A stretch of 64,000 nt of DNA from the NCBI RefSeq assembly GCF_965279675.1, contig NZ_CBDIIJ010000002.1:2728001-2792000 (forward strand). The letters are read 5' to 3'. The notes under the pieces were generated by a model, which was given only the letters and a program-made list of their open reading frames with translations, was not told where the DNA came from and did no database searches. The stretch is from Mucisphaera sp965279675. Lineage in GTDB: Bacteria > Planctomycetota > Phycisphaerae > Phycisphaerales > Phycisphaeraceae. Positions 8,550 to 17,585 of this stretch are shown here, in pieces. Every line of letters starts with the position of its first letter. Positions within the stretch are counted from its first letter, which is position 1. The translations under genes were made by a program, and so were the position numbers.

Positions 8550-8678
8550 CTATTGGGCTCCTGAGCGGGTGGTCGCGATCGACGGCAGGCAGGGACAGGA
8601 TACGCGGACCGGGCGTGCGGGCTGCGCCTGTTCCCATGGTATCGCTCGGCCGGCGTCCACACCGTTACAATCCGGGCT

Positions 8679-9797
8679 ATGAACGAGAAACCCCGTGCTG
8701 CTGCTGACTTAGATGAAGTCGATCGTCTGCTGGCCCCCTTGCGCGACCAGATTGATGTGCTGGATCGTGAGCTGGTGGAACTGCTGAATCGGCGGGCGGC
8801 GGTGGTGGTGGAGGTGGGTAAGGTCAAGCGGGAGAGTGGCGGGCCGATTTATGCTCCGGACCGGGAGCAGCGGGTGTTGGAGCGGGTGCGGGCGTTGAAT
8901 AAGGACGGGGTGCTGCCGGATTCGTGTCTGGAGGCGATCTGGCGGGAGATGATGTCGGGGAGTTTTGCGTTGGAGCGTCCGCTTCGGATTGGGTATCTGG
9001 GCCCGCCCGGGTCGTTCAGCCACCTGGCGGCGCGGCGTAAGTTTGGGGCCTCGGTGGAGTACGACAATCTGGATGACATCCCGCTGATTTTTGAGGCGGT
9101 GGATCGCGGCGATCTGGATTATGGGTTGGTGCCGATCGAGAACTCGACAGAGGGTTTTGTGACGACGGCGTTGGACGGGCTGGTGACGGCGAAGTGCCGG
9201 GTTTGTGCGGAGGTGCTGCTGCCGATCCATCACAACCTGCTATCGCATTCGGATGCGCCTGATATCAAGACGATCTACTCGCACCCGCAAGCGCTGGCGC
9301 AGTGTCGTCACTGGCTGAGTGCGCAGTTCCCGGAGGTGCCGCGGGTTGGGACGCCTTCGACGAGCCGGGCGGCTGAGTTGGCTGCGAATGAAGCTGGGGC
9401 GGCGGCGGTGGGGTCGTCGCTGGCGGCGCAGTTGTTCGGTCTGCCGGTTCAGTTTGAGAACATCGAGGATGCCGGCGACAACCTGACGCGTTTTTATGTG
9501 ATCGCGATGCAGGAGACGGGTCCGACGGGTGATGACAAGACGGCGATCTTCTTCACGACGAAGCATCGGGCGGGCGCGCTGGCGGATGTGCTGGATGTGT
9601 TTCGGGATCGGGGGATCAACCTGACGCATATCGACAAGCGGCCGAGTCTCAAGAAGCACTGGGATTATGTGTTTTTCGTGGATCTGCTTGGGCATACGAG
9701 CGAAGAACGTGTGGCCAGGGCGGTGGCCGAGGCGGCGGAGCATTGCCAGGAGCTTCGGGTGCTGGGGTCGTTCCCGCGGGCGACGCAGCCGCTGTAG
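8679..9797 (+). CDS. pheA: Bifunctional chorismate mutase / prephenate dehydratase
   Basis: The 372-residue product is the P-protein of phenylalanine synthesis. An AroQ-type chorismate mutase domain (about 12-95, LRDQIDVLDRELVELLNRRA) is followed by a prephenate dehydratase domain (about 98-275) starting IGYLGPPGSFSHLAA, with the NLTRFYVI catalytic segment, and an ACT regulatory domain (about 285-365) for phenylalanine feedback. In the ACT domain the usual ESRP motif reads DKRPS, which may alter effector binding. A TACAAT hexamer ends 7 bases before the ATG and there is no Shine-Dalgarno site, suggesting a leaderless start. The stop codon overlaps the promoter-like element of the next gene. 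Confidence 0.93.
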   Translation: MNEKPRAAADLDEVDRLLAPLRDQIDVLDRELVELLNRRAAVVVEVGKVKRESGGPIYAPDREQRVLERVRALNKDGVLPDSCLEAIWREMMSGSFALERPLRIGYLGPPGSFSHLAARRKFGASVEYDNLDDIPLIFEAVDRGDLDYGLVPIENSTEGFVTTALDGLVTAKCRVCAEVLLPIHHNLLSHSDAPDIKTIYSHPQALAQCRHWLSAQFPEVPRVGTPSTSRAAELAANEAGAAAVGSSLAAQLFGLPVQFENIEDAGDNLTRFYVIAMQETGPTGDDKTAIFFTTKHRAGALADVLDVFRDRGINLTHIDKRPSLKKHWDYVFFVDLLGHTSEERVARAVAEAAEHCQELRVLGSFPRATQPL

Positions 9798-9806
9798 ACT
9801 GCCGTG

Positions 9807-10982
9807 ATGCGATTAGCGCTGGTCACCGAAACCTATCCGCCTGAGGTCAATGGCGTCGCGATGACGCTTGAGCAGCTTGCGCAGGGGATGGTGTCGCGGG
9901 GGCACGAGATTGAGATCATTCGGCCGAAGCAGTCGCGTGAGGATGTCTCGCGGGTCATCGATGGGATCGAGCATGTGACGGTACCGGGTTTTCCGATTCC
10001 CCGGTACAGCGGTCTGCGGATGGGGCTACCTTCATCGGGTCGTATGATTCGGCGTTGGCGTAAGCAGCCGCCGACGGTGGCTCATGTGGCAACGGAGGGG
10101 CCGCTGGGGTTGTCGGCTTTGTGGGCGACGCATCGGGTGGGTCTGCCGGTGACGTCTGCGTTCCATACGAACTTTCATGAGTATTCGGATCACTACGGGC
10201 TGAGTGTGCTTCGTCATGCGTCGATGTGGTACCTGCGGCGGTTTCACAACGTTTGCTGCTCGACGATGATTCCTTCGACGGCGATGCGGGATCAACTGGA
10301 TGCGCATGGATTCGAGCGGCTGGTGCTGCTGGGGCGGGGGGTTGATACGGCGTTGTTCGATCCCTCGCGGCGGAGTGAGGCGCTTCGGCGATCGTGGGGT
10401 GTGGGGGATGGGGATGTGGTGCTGATTTATGTGGGGCGTGTGGCGGAAGAGAAGAACATGCCGCTTGTCATTAAGGCTTATGAGGCGCTCAAGCGTGAGC
10501 GGGCGGGGACGAAGCTGGTGATTGTGGGGGATGGCCCGCTTCGGCAGCCGTTGGCGGAGGCGCATCCGGATGTAATTTTTGCCGGGATTCAGCGGGATGT
10601 TGCGCTGGCGGAGCATTACGCATCGGGGGATGTGTTTGCGTTTGCGAGTACGACGGAGACATATGGCAACGTGATCCCGGAGGCGATGGCGAGTGGGCTG
10701 GCGGTGGTGACGTATGACTACGCGGCGGGTCAGGCTCTGATTGCTGATGGCGAGAATGGGCGGCTGGCGACGTTTGATGATGCGGACGATTTTGTGCGGG
10801 TGACGGTGTCGCTGGGGACGGATGACGCGGGGATCGCTCGTTGTCGGGAGCGCGGTCGGGCGACGACGGTGGGCCTTTCCTGGCAGAGCGTGCACGAGCG
10901 CTTTGAGGAATTGCTGATGGAGGCGGCGAAGATGTCCTGTCCGGATACCGTGATGGAGCCGGAGGGGTCGGCGTCAGGCTGA
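9807..10982 (+). CDS. Glycosyltransferase family 4 (GT-B fold)
   Basis: This 391-residue glycosyltransferase has the N-terminal Rossmann half (TYPPEVNGVAMTLEQLAQGM) and the donor-binding half with YVGRVAEEKNMPLVIKAYEA, VGDGPLR and the ETYGNVIPEAMASGLAVV motif with the E-x7-E glutamates of retaining GT4 enzymes. It resembles MgtA/PimB-type enzymes that mannosylate or glucosylate lipids such as diacylglycerol, but the acceptor is not known. GTG 9804 precedes ATG 9807; ATG is preferred because TAGACT lies exactly 6 bases upstream. The gene overlaps the convergent birA by 9 bases. Confidence 0.88.
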   Translation: MRLALVTETYPPEVNGVAMTLEQLAQGMVSRGHEIEIIRPKQSREDVSRVIDGIEHVTVPGFPIPRYSGLRMGLPSSGRMIRRWRKQPPTVAHVATEGPLGLSALWATHRVGLPVTSAFHTNFHEYSDHYGLSVLRHASMWYLRRFHNVCCSTMIPSTAMRDQLDAHGFERLVLLGRGVDTALFDPSRRSEALRRSWGVGDGDVVLIYVGRVAEEKNMPLVIKAYEALKRERAGTKLVIVGDGPLRQPLAEAHPDVIFAGIQRDVALAEHYASGDVFAFASTTETYGNVIPEAMASGLAVVTYDYAAGQALIADGENGRLATFDDADDFVRVTVSLGTDDAGIARCRERGRATTVGLSWQSVHERFEELLMEAAKMSCPDTVMEPEGSASG

Positions 10983-11981
10983 GGGTTCTGCGGATCGCGT
11001 TGCGTGTGCGGCGGGGATGTGGTGCTGGGTGCCGAGGTGATCGCGGAGGATGAGGCCGTCGTTGAGGTCGAGGCCGACGACCTCGCCTTCGATTGGTCTG
11101 CCGGAGACGTTGAGGATGATGTGGCGGCCGAGGTCGCTGCTGCGCTGCTTCCACTGCGCGGCGAGTTGTTGCTGAGGCAGCCGGGAGATGCGTGCGTAGT
11201 TCGTCAGCAGACTGGTGGCAGCCCAGAGGCGATCGATGTGGATCCCGTTGGAGGCGAGTGAGGTGGGTGCGTTGGATGTGTCGTCGAGTCGATGCGGTGC
11301 GTCGGGCAGGTTCGGGTGGCCGTGGACGTTGAGGCCGATGCCGATGATGGCGTGTGTCTGGTTCTGCTTGTCTTGCTGGTGTTCGACCAGGATGCCCGCG
11401 ACCTTGCGGTTGCTGAGCAGTATGTCGTTGGGCCAGCGGATGGTGGGGGTGGTGTGAGCAGGGTGTTGGTCGATCAGGTCGGTGATGGCCAGTGCTGCCC
11501 GGATCGAGGCGGCTTCGATGGGATCCTTTGGGGTCTGCGGCCAGGTGAACGAGATGAGCAGGGCGTCGCCTGGGCGGGCGAGCCATGGGCGTCCGCGGCG
11601 GCCACGGCCGGCTTCCTGCTGGTTGGCGATGGCGATGGCATGGGTGGCTTTGGCAGGGTCGTGGTGGATGAGTCGGCGGAGGGCGTCCTGGGTGCTGGCG
11701 GTCTGCTGATAGACCTCGATGTGGGGTTGGCTGGCGGGCCAGCCGTTGCGGGGGAGTGTGTGCTCCAGGTGGTCTGCCCAGGTGGTGAGTGCGGAGCGCT
11801 GGAGTTGGATGGCTGTCGGGCTGGTGTGGGTGAAGGTGCAGCCCTGGCGGGTTATTTCATCCAGGGCTTGCTTGACTTGTGTGGCGGTCAGGTGTGTCTG
11901 GTGGGCGAGGCTTTCGATGGTCCAGGTGGTGGCGGGCTGGAGCAGGGCGGTGATCAGCCGTTGGATGGGGGCTTCAGGCAT
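10974..11981 (-). CDS. birA: Biotin--[acetyl-CoA-carboxylase] ligase with N-terminal HTH
   Basis: The 335-residue product has a small N-terminal helix-turn-helix region (about 1-60), then the biotin ligase domain with GRGRRGRPW at 125-133, RWPNDI at 182-187 and the catalytic lysine K193, and a C-terminal SH3-like cap. It makes biotinyl-AMP and attaches biotin to carrier lysines. The HTH makes it a possible bifunctional biotin repressor, as in Escherichia coli. The frame stays open upstream to 12404, but ATG 11981 is the natural start: it overlaps the nadC stop by 8 bases and gives the normal family length. Confidence 0.92.
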   Translation of the reverse strand: MPEAPIQRLITALLQPATTWTIESLAHQTHLTATQVKQALDEITRQGCTFTHTSPTAIQLQRSALTTWADHLEHTLPRNGWPASQPHIEVYQQTASTQDALRRLIHHDPAKATHAIAIANQQEAGRGRRGRPWLARPGDALLISFTWPQTPKDPIEAASIRAALAITDLIDQHPAHTTPTIRWPNDILLSNRKVAGILVEHQQDKQNQTHAIIGIGLNVHGHPNLPDAPHRLDDTSNAPTSLASNGIHIDRLWAATSLLTNYARISRLPQQQLAAQWKQRSSDLGRHIILNVSGRPIEGEVVGLDLNDGLILRDHLGTQHHIPAAHATRSAEPSA

Positions 11982-12873
11982 GTGCGGGCTCACGGTCGAA
12001 GCCGAGGTCGAGGGCGCGGACGGTGTGGGTGAGGGCTCCGATGGAGATGCGGTCGACGCCTGCTTCGGCGATGGGCACGAGGGTTGTCTCGGTGATCCCG
12101 CCTGAGGCTTCCAGGAGGGTTTGAGGGGCGAGCTTGTTGCGTATGTCGACGGCTTGTGCGAGTTGTTCGGGCGGCATGTTGTCGAGGAGGGCGATATCGA
12201 CGCCTGCTTTGAGAACGGGTTCGAGTTGGGAGAGGCGATCGATTTCGATTTCAAAGAACTGGGGTTTGGGGTTGAGGTCCCGTGCGGAGCGGACCCAGTT
12301 GGTGACGTGTTCGGTGAGTTGGCTGTCGGGGATGTGTGCGATGTGGTTGTCTTTGATGAGGATGGCGTCGTAGAGGCCCATGCGGTGGGAGGTGCCTCCG
12401 CCACAGACGACGGCGTACTTGGCGAGTCCGCGGTAGGCGGGGATGGTCTTGCGGGTATCGCAGAGTGTGGCCCGGGTGTGGGCGATGCGGCTGGCGAGTT
12501 GGGCGGTGTGGGTGGCGATGCCGGATAGGTGGCTGAGCAGGTTGAGGAGGGGGCGTTCGACGGTGAGGAGGGTGCGGAGGTTGCCGGTGAATCGGGCCAG
12601 GGGCTGTCCGGCTGTGAGGGTGTCGGTGTCCTTAGCCAGGAGTTCGGCGTCGATATGGGCTTCGAAGGTGCGGAGCAGGTGCGGGAGGGTTGCGATTCCG
12701 GCGAGCACGCCGGGTTCGCGGGCGGTGAGATTGATGGTGGCCTGGGCGTTGGCGGGTATCACGAGTTGCGAGGTGATGTCGGCTTGTTTGGGGCCGAGGT
12801 CTTCTTCGTGTGCCAACTGGAGCAGTTGGGAGAGGTGTGTTTCAGATAGGAAACTCAGGAGGTTGGGTGGCAT
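11974..12873 (-). CDS. nadC: Nicotinate-nucleotide pyrophosphorylase (quinolinate phosphoribosyltransferase)
   Basis: A 299-residue enzyme of de novo NAD synthesis that converts quinolinate and PRPP to nicotinate mononucleotide. Visible are NLLSHLSGIATHTA, the DTRKTIPAYR segment, the GGGTSHRMGLYDAILIKDNH active-site stretch, and the LEASGGI phosphate-binding loop, all in family order and at family length. It overlaps the preceding ASCH gene by 19 bases and birA by 8 bases, so the three are probably translated from one message. NadA and NadB are not in the window. Confidence 0.94.
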   Translation of the reverse strand: MPPNLLSFLSETHLSQLLQLAHEEDLGPKQADITSQLVIPANAQATINLTAREPGVLAGIATLPHLLRTFEAHIDAELLAKDTDTLTAGQPLARFTGNLRTLLTVERPLLNLLSHLSGIATHTAQLASRIAHTRATLCDTRKTIPAYRGLAKYAVVCGGGTSHRMGLYDAILIKDNHIAHIPDSQLTEHVTNWVRSARDLNPKPQFFEIEIDRLSQLEPVLKAGVDIALLDNMPPEQLAQAVDIRNKLAPQTLLEASGGITETTLVPIAEAGVDRISIGALTHTVRALDLGFDREPAHA

Positions 12874-13556
12874 GGTTCATCCTCCTGATTCGGTTGGTTG
12901 GGGATGATGATCTCGGCTTCGGTGGGTAATCGATGGAGGCACCAGAGTCGGTCGTTCTGCTGGCAATGGTGTTCTATGAACAAGGCTTGCCAGCGTCGGT
13001 GGCGGAAGTAGCCGTCGCGGAGGGATGTCTGGATGCAAGTCCTATCGGGAAGGGTCAGGGTGAAGCCTTTGGGTGAGAATCGGTGGCGGTGCTGGCTGGG
13101 CACGCGGAGGTAGCTGTTGCGTAGGCTGCCCGGGGTGATGGTGAGCTGAGTGATGGGGTAGGTGTTCTCATCGAGCGTGAACCAGGCGCGGCCGGAGGAC
13201 TTGAAGGGAGAGGGAAGGTTGGTGATCGGGGCGACTGACTCGAGGAGTATCAGCGAGAGATAGGGATGGTTCTGGCGCTGCAGCCAGAAGCTGCTGGGGG
13301 CTGTAATGGCCTGGTTGTGTCGGGCTCGGATCTGGTTCAGTTTGGCGGGTGCGTCGAGTTTTTCGCAGATGGCGTCGCGGACGCTGGCCAGCGCGGCGAT
13401 GGGACCGGAGGCGCGTTTGAGAAGCAGTTGGTCGCCGGGCTGGACCTGGTTAAAGGGTGGGATGCGGTTTTTGGTGAGCCGGCATTCGATCGTTTTTCGG
13501 CCGTCGAGGATGCGGCTGAGGTAGGGTTCGCGGAGGATGGCGAGGTGCTGGGGCAA
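12855..13556 (-). CDS. ASCH/PUA-like domain protein, unknown function
   Basis: This 233-residue protein opens with ILREPYLSRILDGRKTIECR at residues 7-26, the signature of ASCH domains, which have a PUA-like fold and are thought to bind RNA or modified bases. The remaining 150 residues are rich in Arg, His and Gln, and I do not recognise a second domain. No ATG or GTG is available upstream of the ASCH motif, so the start is the TTG at 13556, 18 bases after the carA stop and without a clear Shine-Dalgarno site; translational coupling to carA is likely. It overlaps nadC. Confidence 0.72.
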   Translation of the reverse strand: MPQHLAILREPYLSRILDGRKTIECRLTKNRIPPFNQVQPGDQLLLKRASGPIAALASVRDAICEKLDAPAKLNQIRARHNQAITAPSSFWLQRQNHPYLSLILLESVAPITNLPSPFKSSGRAWFTLDENTYPITQLTITPGSLRNSYLRVPSQHRHRFSPKGFTLTLPDRTCIQTSLRDGYFRHRRWQALFIEHHCQQNDRLWCLHRLPTEAEIIIPNQPNQEDEPCHPTS

Positions 13557-13574
13557 GGGAGGTGGCGATCGTGG

Positions 13575-14783
13575 TTAGATGGCGGCGACGGCGTTGCGTT
13601 GCCGCTGAGCGGCGTCCATGTCTTCGGCAGAGGGGCTGCGGCCGGTGGTCATCATGGTGGCGAAGCAATCGAACAGGTAGGCGGCGTCGTGCGGGCCGGG
13701 GCTGGCTTCCGGGTGGTACTGGACGGCGAAGAGCGGGTGGTCCTTGTGGCGGAAGCCTTCGAGGGTTTTGTCGTTGAGGTTGATGTGGGTGGCTTCTCCA
13801 CCGGCGGTTTCGAGGGAAGTGGTGTCGACGGCGAAGCCATGGTTCTGGCTGGTGATTTCGACTTTCCGGGTGCCGAGGTTCTGGACGGGCTGGTTGCCGC
13901 CTCGGTGACCGAACTTGAGCTTGAAGGTGTCGGCCCCGAGGGCTCGGCTGAGGAGTTGATGTCCGAGGCAGATGCCGAAGATTGGCTTCTGGCCGATGAG
14001 TTTTTCTGCGGTTTCGATGGTGGGCGTGACGGCGGATGGGTCGCCGGGCCCGTTGGAGATGAAGACGCCGTCGGGGTTGTGTTCGAGGATGGCTTCGGCG
14101 GGGGTGTCGTAGGGCACGACCGTGACGTCGCAGCCGTTGGTGGTGAGGTGTCGGAGGATGTTGTGCTTGGCGCCGCAGTCGATGGCGACGATTTTGCGTG
14201 GGGTCGGTTTGGCGGCGGCGGTGATGCGGGAGTCCCAGCCGCCAAGGTCGGCGGACCAGTTCTCGGTTTCGGGTCTTGTTACGGTTTTGACGAGATCGAT
14301 ACCGACGAGGCCGGCGGAGGCTCTGGCCTGATTGACGAGGTCGCTATCTGATTTGTCGGGGTCGGTGGAGAGGACGGCTTTGAGGGCACCCGTGACGCGG
14401 AGTTTGCGGGTGAGGGCTCGGGTGTCGATGCCGGTGATGGCGGGGATGCCCTGTTCGGCGAGCCAGTGATCGAGGTGCTGGGTGGCGCGATAGTTGGAGT
14501 CTCGCTGGGCGAGTTCGCGGACGACGAAGCCGCGGAGGTGGATTCTGGTGGACTCGAGGTCTTCGGGGGTGACGCCATAGTTGCCGATGAGCGGGGTGGT
14601 CATGGCGACGATCTGGCCGGCGTAGGAGGGATCGGTGAGGATCTCCTGGTAGCCGGTCATGGAGGTGTTGAAGCAGGCTTCGCCTTCGATGGTGGCGGGT
14701 TCGCGGTGGCCGAAGGCGTTGCCGTGGAAGATGGAGCCGTCTTCGAGGGCCAGTCGGGCGGTGGTCGTGTCGGGTTGGGTCAT
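13575..14783 (-). CDS. carA: Carbamoyl-phosphate synthase small subunit
   Basis: A 402-residue glutaminase subunit of carbamoyl-phosphate synthetase, which supplies ammonia for pyrimidine and arginine synthesis. The N-terminal CarA domain (LALEDGSIFHGNAFG) is followed by a class I glutamine amidotransferase domain with the triad C272 (FGICLGHQ), H357 and E359 (QYHPEASP). The large subunit carB is not adjacent. The start is supported by a TACACT hexamer exactly 6 bases before the ATG, a leaderless-type arrangement with no Shine-Dalgarno site. It heads the block carA, ASCH, nadC, birA. Confidence 0.94.
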   Translation of the reverse strand: MTQPDTTTARLALEDGSIFHGNAFGHREPATIEGEACFNTSMTGYQEILTDPSYAGQIVAMTTPLIGNYGVTPEDLESTRIHLRGFVVRELAQRDSNYRATQHLDHWLAEQGIPAITGIDTRALTRKLRVTGALKAVLSTDPDKSDSDLVNQARASAGLVGIDLVKTVTRPETENWSADLGGWDSRITAAAKPTPRKIVAIDCGAKHNILRHLTTNGCDVTVVPYDTPAEAILEHNPDGVFISNGPGDPSAVTPTIETAEKLIGQKPIFGICLGHQLLSRALGADTFKLKFGHRGGNQPVQNLGTRKVEITSQNHGFAVDTTSLETAGGEATHINLNDKTLEGFRHKDHPLFAVQYHPEASPGPHDAAYLFDCFATMMTTGRSPSAEDMDAAQRQRNAVAAI

Positions 14784-14822
14784 GGCGTCAGTGTAGAAGG
14801 GCGTGCCGGTGATTGCAGGGCG

Positions 14823-14853
14823 AAAAAAAGCCCCGAGCGGTGGCCCGGGGCTT
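14823..14853 (-). terminator. Rho-independent terminator of gap
   Basis: On the minus strand a 7-bp stem AGCCCCG/CGGGGCT is followed by seven T residues. It begins 28 bases after the gap stop codon and lies before carA on the same strand. Confidence 0.88.
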
Positions 14854-14880
14854 TGTGAAAGCGATGACTTGGGTTGGGAC

Positions 14881-15903
14881 TTAGCCGAGGCCGTCCTGCT
14901 GAGCCATGTGGCTCATGAGGTCGATGACGCGGTTGGAGTAGCCCCATTCGTTGTCGTACCAGGAGACGACCTTGAAGAACTTGTCGGAGAGCTCGATGCC
15001 GGCGCCGGCGTCGAAGGTCGAGCTGGCAGGGTCGTGGATGAAGTCGGTGGAGACGACGGGCTCATCGGTGTAGGCGAGGAAGCCGGCGAGGGGGCCGGAT
15101 TCCGAGGCGGCCTTCATGGCCTTGCAGATCTCGTCGTAGCTGGTGGCCTTCTGGGTGCGAACGGTGAGGTCGACGACCGAGACGTCGGCCGTGGGGATGC
15201 GGAAGGCCATGCCGGTGAGCTTGCCCTTGAGTTCGGGCATGGCGAGGCCGACGGCCTTGGCGGCACCGGTTGAGGCGGGGATGATGTTGAAGCCGGCGGC
15301 GCGGCCGCCACGGAGGTCCTTGCGGGAGGGGCCGTCCTGGGTGGGCTGGGTGGCGGTGACGGCGTGGACCGTGGTCATGAGTCCTTCTTCGATGCCGAAG
15401 TTGTCCTGTAGGACCTTGGCGATCGGGGCGAGGCAGTTGGTGGTGCAGGAGGCGTTGGAGACGACCTTGGCGTCGGCGGCGAGGGTGTCCTGGTTGACGC
15501 CCATGACGATCGTCGGGACTTGGTCGGGGGTTTTGGTAGGGGCGGAGATCACGACGCGCTTGGCACCGGCCTTGATGTGGTTGGCGGCCCCGTCGTAATC
15601 GGTGAAGAAGCCGGTGGACTCGACGACGTAGTCAACGCCGATTTTGGACCAGGGGAGGTCGGCGGGGTTGCGCTCGGCCGAGCAGGGGATGGTCTTGCCA
15701 TTGACGATCAGGGCGTCATCGGTGGCTTCGACGGTGCCGTTGAAGCGGCCGTGGATCGAGTCGTACTTGAGGAGGTAGGCGAGCGAGGCGGGGGGGAAGA
15801 GGTCGTTGATGCCGACGAATTCGACATTGCCTTTTTCGAGCCCTGCTCGAAAGACGAGACGGCCGATGCGGCCGAAGCCATTGATGGCAACCTTGATGGA
15901 CAT
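14881..15903 (-). CDS. gap: Glyceraldehyde-3-phosphate dehydrogenase, type I
   Basis: The 340-residue glycolytic enzyme has the NAD-binding start KVAINGFGRIGR at 4-15, INDL at 32-35, and the catalytic cysteine C153 in SNASCTTNCLAP. The fingerprint WYDNEWGYSNRV is near the C-terminus. D34 in the INDL context is typical of NAD-preferring glycolytic forms. The frame is open to 15981, but ATG 15903 has TTTGGAG 8 bases upstream and begins exactly at the family start. A strong terminator follows. It is divergent from xseA with a 205-base spacer in which I see no clear regulatory site. Confidence 0.96.
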   Translation of the reverse strand: MSIKVAINGFGRIGRLVFRAGLEKGNVEFVGINDLFPPASLAYLLKYDSIHGRFNGTVEATDDALIVNGKTIPCSAERNPADLPWSKIGVDYVVESTGFFTDYDGAANHIKAGAKRVVISAPTKTPDQVPTIVMGVNQDTLAADAKVVSNASCTTNCLAPIAKVLQDNFGIEEGLMTTVHAVTATQPTQDGPSRKDLRGGRAAGFNIIPASTGAAKAVGLAMPELKGKLTGMAFRIPTADVSVVDLTVRTQKATSYDEICKAMKAASESGPLAGFLAYTDEPVVSTDFIHDPASSTFDAGAGIELSDKFFKVVSWYDNEWGYSNRVIDLMSHMAQQDGLG

Positions 15904-16108
15904 GGTGCAGACTCCAAAATTGGGGTGTTGTGTGGGGGTATGTGCAGCGAGCGACAGGTCGGCCCGCTTATCACAGGACAATATGGTACGGAATAAGTCG
16001 CTGAGAGCAAATCAGCGAGTGCCCACGGATGCGGGCGAGCCTTTATCCTAGCGATGTCGAGAGGATTGTGGCGAGAAGGGTCTGGAGGCTGTTCTGAATC
16101 GATATGGC

Positions 16109-17551
16109 ATGGCGGCTGGTGAGGGGGAGGGTGATGCGCCGCTGACGGTCACGCAGGCGGCCGGGCTCGTCCAGCGGACGGTTCAGCGGGCCTTTCCCGG
16201 GCGGGTGCGGATTCACGGCGAGATCGGCAGTCTCTCGCAGCGGAATCACTGGTACTTCAATCTGAAGGACGAGGGGGCGACGCTTCGGTGTGCCTGTTTT
16301 GCGAACCGGGTGCGCGGGATTCGGTTTCGACCCGAGAATGGGATGGCGGTGGTGGCGAGTGGGCGGCTGGATTTTTATCCGCCTCAGGGCTCCCTTCAGC
16401 TGATCGTGGAGACGATGGAGCCGGCGGGAGAGGGGGCGTTGGAGGCGGAGCTTCGTCGTCGGGTCGCTGAGCTTCGGGAGCTTGGGTATTTCGATGAAGG
16501 TAGGAAACGGTCGTTGCCAGCGGTGCCGACGCGGGTGGCGGTGGTGACCTCGGGTGCCGGGGCTGCGTTGCAGGATGTGATCGATACGACCCGGCAGCGA
16601 TGGCCCGGGTGTCAGCTGGTGCTTGTGGATGTGCCGGTGCAGGGGGCTGCGGCGGCACCGGCGGTGAGTCGTGCGTTGCGGGTGATCTCTGATCGAGGAC
16701 CGAAACTCGGGCTGGATGCCGTGATTCTGACCCGGGGCGGCGGGTCGATGGAAGACCTGTGGGCGTTCAACGAGCGGTCGATCGCGGATGCAGTTTTCGA
16801 GTGCTCGCTGCCGGTGGTGGCGGCGATTGGTCATGAGGTAGACACGACGATCGCGGAGCTGGTGGCGGATGTGCGGGCGGCGACGCCGACGCAGGCGGCG
16901 ATGCGGCTGGTGCCGGATCGGGAGGCGCTGGCGCATCAGTTGGATCAGCTTGGCCGGCAGCTTCGGATGCAGACCGAGCGGCGGATGGAGTCGCTGGAGC
17001 GTCGGCTGGAGCAGGCGGCACGAGCGTCGGTGTTTCGCCGGCCTGAGGTGTGGGTGGGCGGGCAAAGGGAGCGTGTGGCAGCACTCACGGAACGCCTGCG
17101 GCTGGCGGTCAGGCAGGGGGCGGGTCCGCATCGGCAGAGGTTGGCGCGCACTGCGGAGGCGATGGAACGGGTGGTGGGGTATCGGGTTGCCAGCGAGCGG
17201 CAGGCTTTGGAGGCCTTGTCGCCTCGGCTGTTTCGCGCGGCGGATGCCCGGTTTGAACGGGCGGCGGAGCGGTTTTATGCGCTGGCCAGGCAGCTCGAAG
17301 CTGTGGGCCCGCAGCAGGTGTTGGCTCGTGGGTACACGTACACGCTGGGGACGGATGGCAAGCCGCTGCGTTCGGTGGAGGCAGCGCGAGCGGTGGGGCG
17401 GCTGCGCACGGTGTTTGGTGATGGCGAGGTGGTGAGCCGGGTGGAGGGTGAAGCGGGCGAAACCACGGTGTCAGTACGGTCGGGTGGGTCACGTTCGAAG
17501 AAACGCTCGACTAAGCCAAAGGCGGACGACTCGGGTGGTTTGTTTGGCTGA
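16109..17551 (+). CDS. xseA: Exodeoxyribonuclease VII large subunit
   Basis: The 480-residue product has an N-terminal OB-fold (about 12-105; VRIHGEIGSLSQRNHWYFNL), the catalytic core with VAVVTSGAGAALQDV and the GGGSMEDLWAFN and GHEVDTT motifs, and a long arginine-rich coiled coil from about 270 onward. ExoVII degrades single-stranded DNA in both directions. It is longer than the E. coli protein mainly in its basic C-terminal tail (KKRSTKPKA). The start is ATG 16109; no clear Shine-Dalgarno site is visible. The small subunit follows 34 bases later. Confidence 0.93.
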   Translation: MAAGEGEGDAPLTVTQAAGLVQRTVQRAFPGRVRIHGEIGSLSQRNHWYFNLKDEGATLRCACFANRVRGIRFRPENGMAVVASGRLDFYPPQGSLQLIVETMEPAGEGALEAELRRRVAELRELGYFDEGRKRSLPAVPTRVAVVTSGAGAALQDVIDTTRQRWPGCQLVLVDVPVQGAAAAPAVSRALRVISDRGPKLGLDAVILTRGGGSMEDLWAFNERSIADAVFECSLPVVAAIGHEVDTTIAELVADVRAATPTQAAMRLVPDREALAHQLDQLGRQLRMQTERRMESLERRLEQAARASVFRRPEVWVGGQRERVAALTERLRLAVRQGAGPHRQRLARTAEAMERVVGYRVASERQALEALSPRLFRAADARFERAAERFYALARQLEAVGPQQVLARGYTYTLGTDGKPLRSVEAARAVGRLRTVFGDGEVVSRVEGEAGETTVSVRSGGSRSKKRSTKPKADDSGGLFG

Positions 17552-17585
17552 CTCGGCGGCTGGCGGGTTGGCGTACACTGCGTCC

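Noticed and set aside
11982..12404. Upstream extension of birA
   Set aside because: The extra 141 residues are a shadow of nadC; ATG 11981 gives normal BirA length.
13266..14351. 361-codon plus-strand frame opposite carA and the ASCH gene
   Set aside because: Gly/Asp/Glu-rich shadow without motifs; carA is unambiguous on the other strand.
16043..17131. 362-codon minus-strand frame opposite xseA
   Set aside because: Arg-rich antisense shadow of a high-GC gene.
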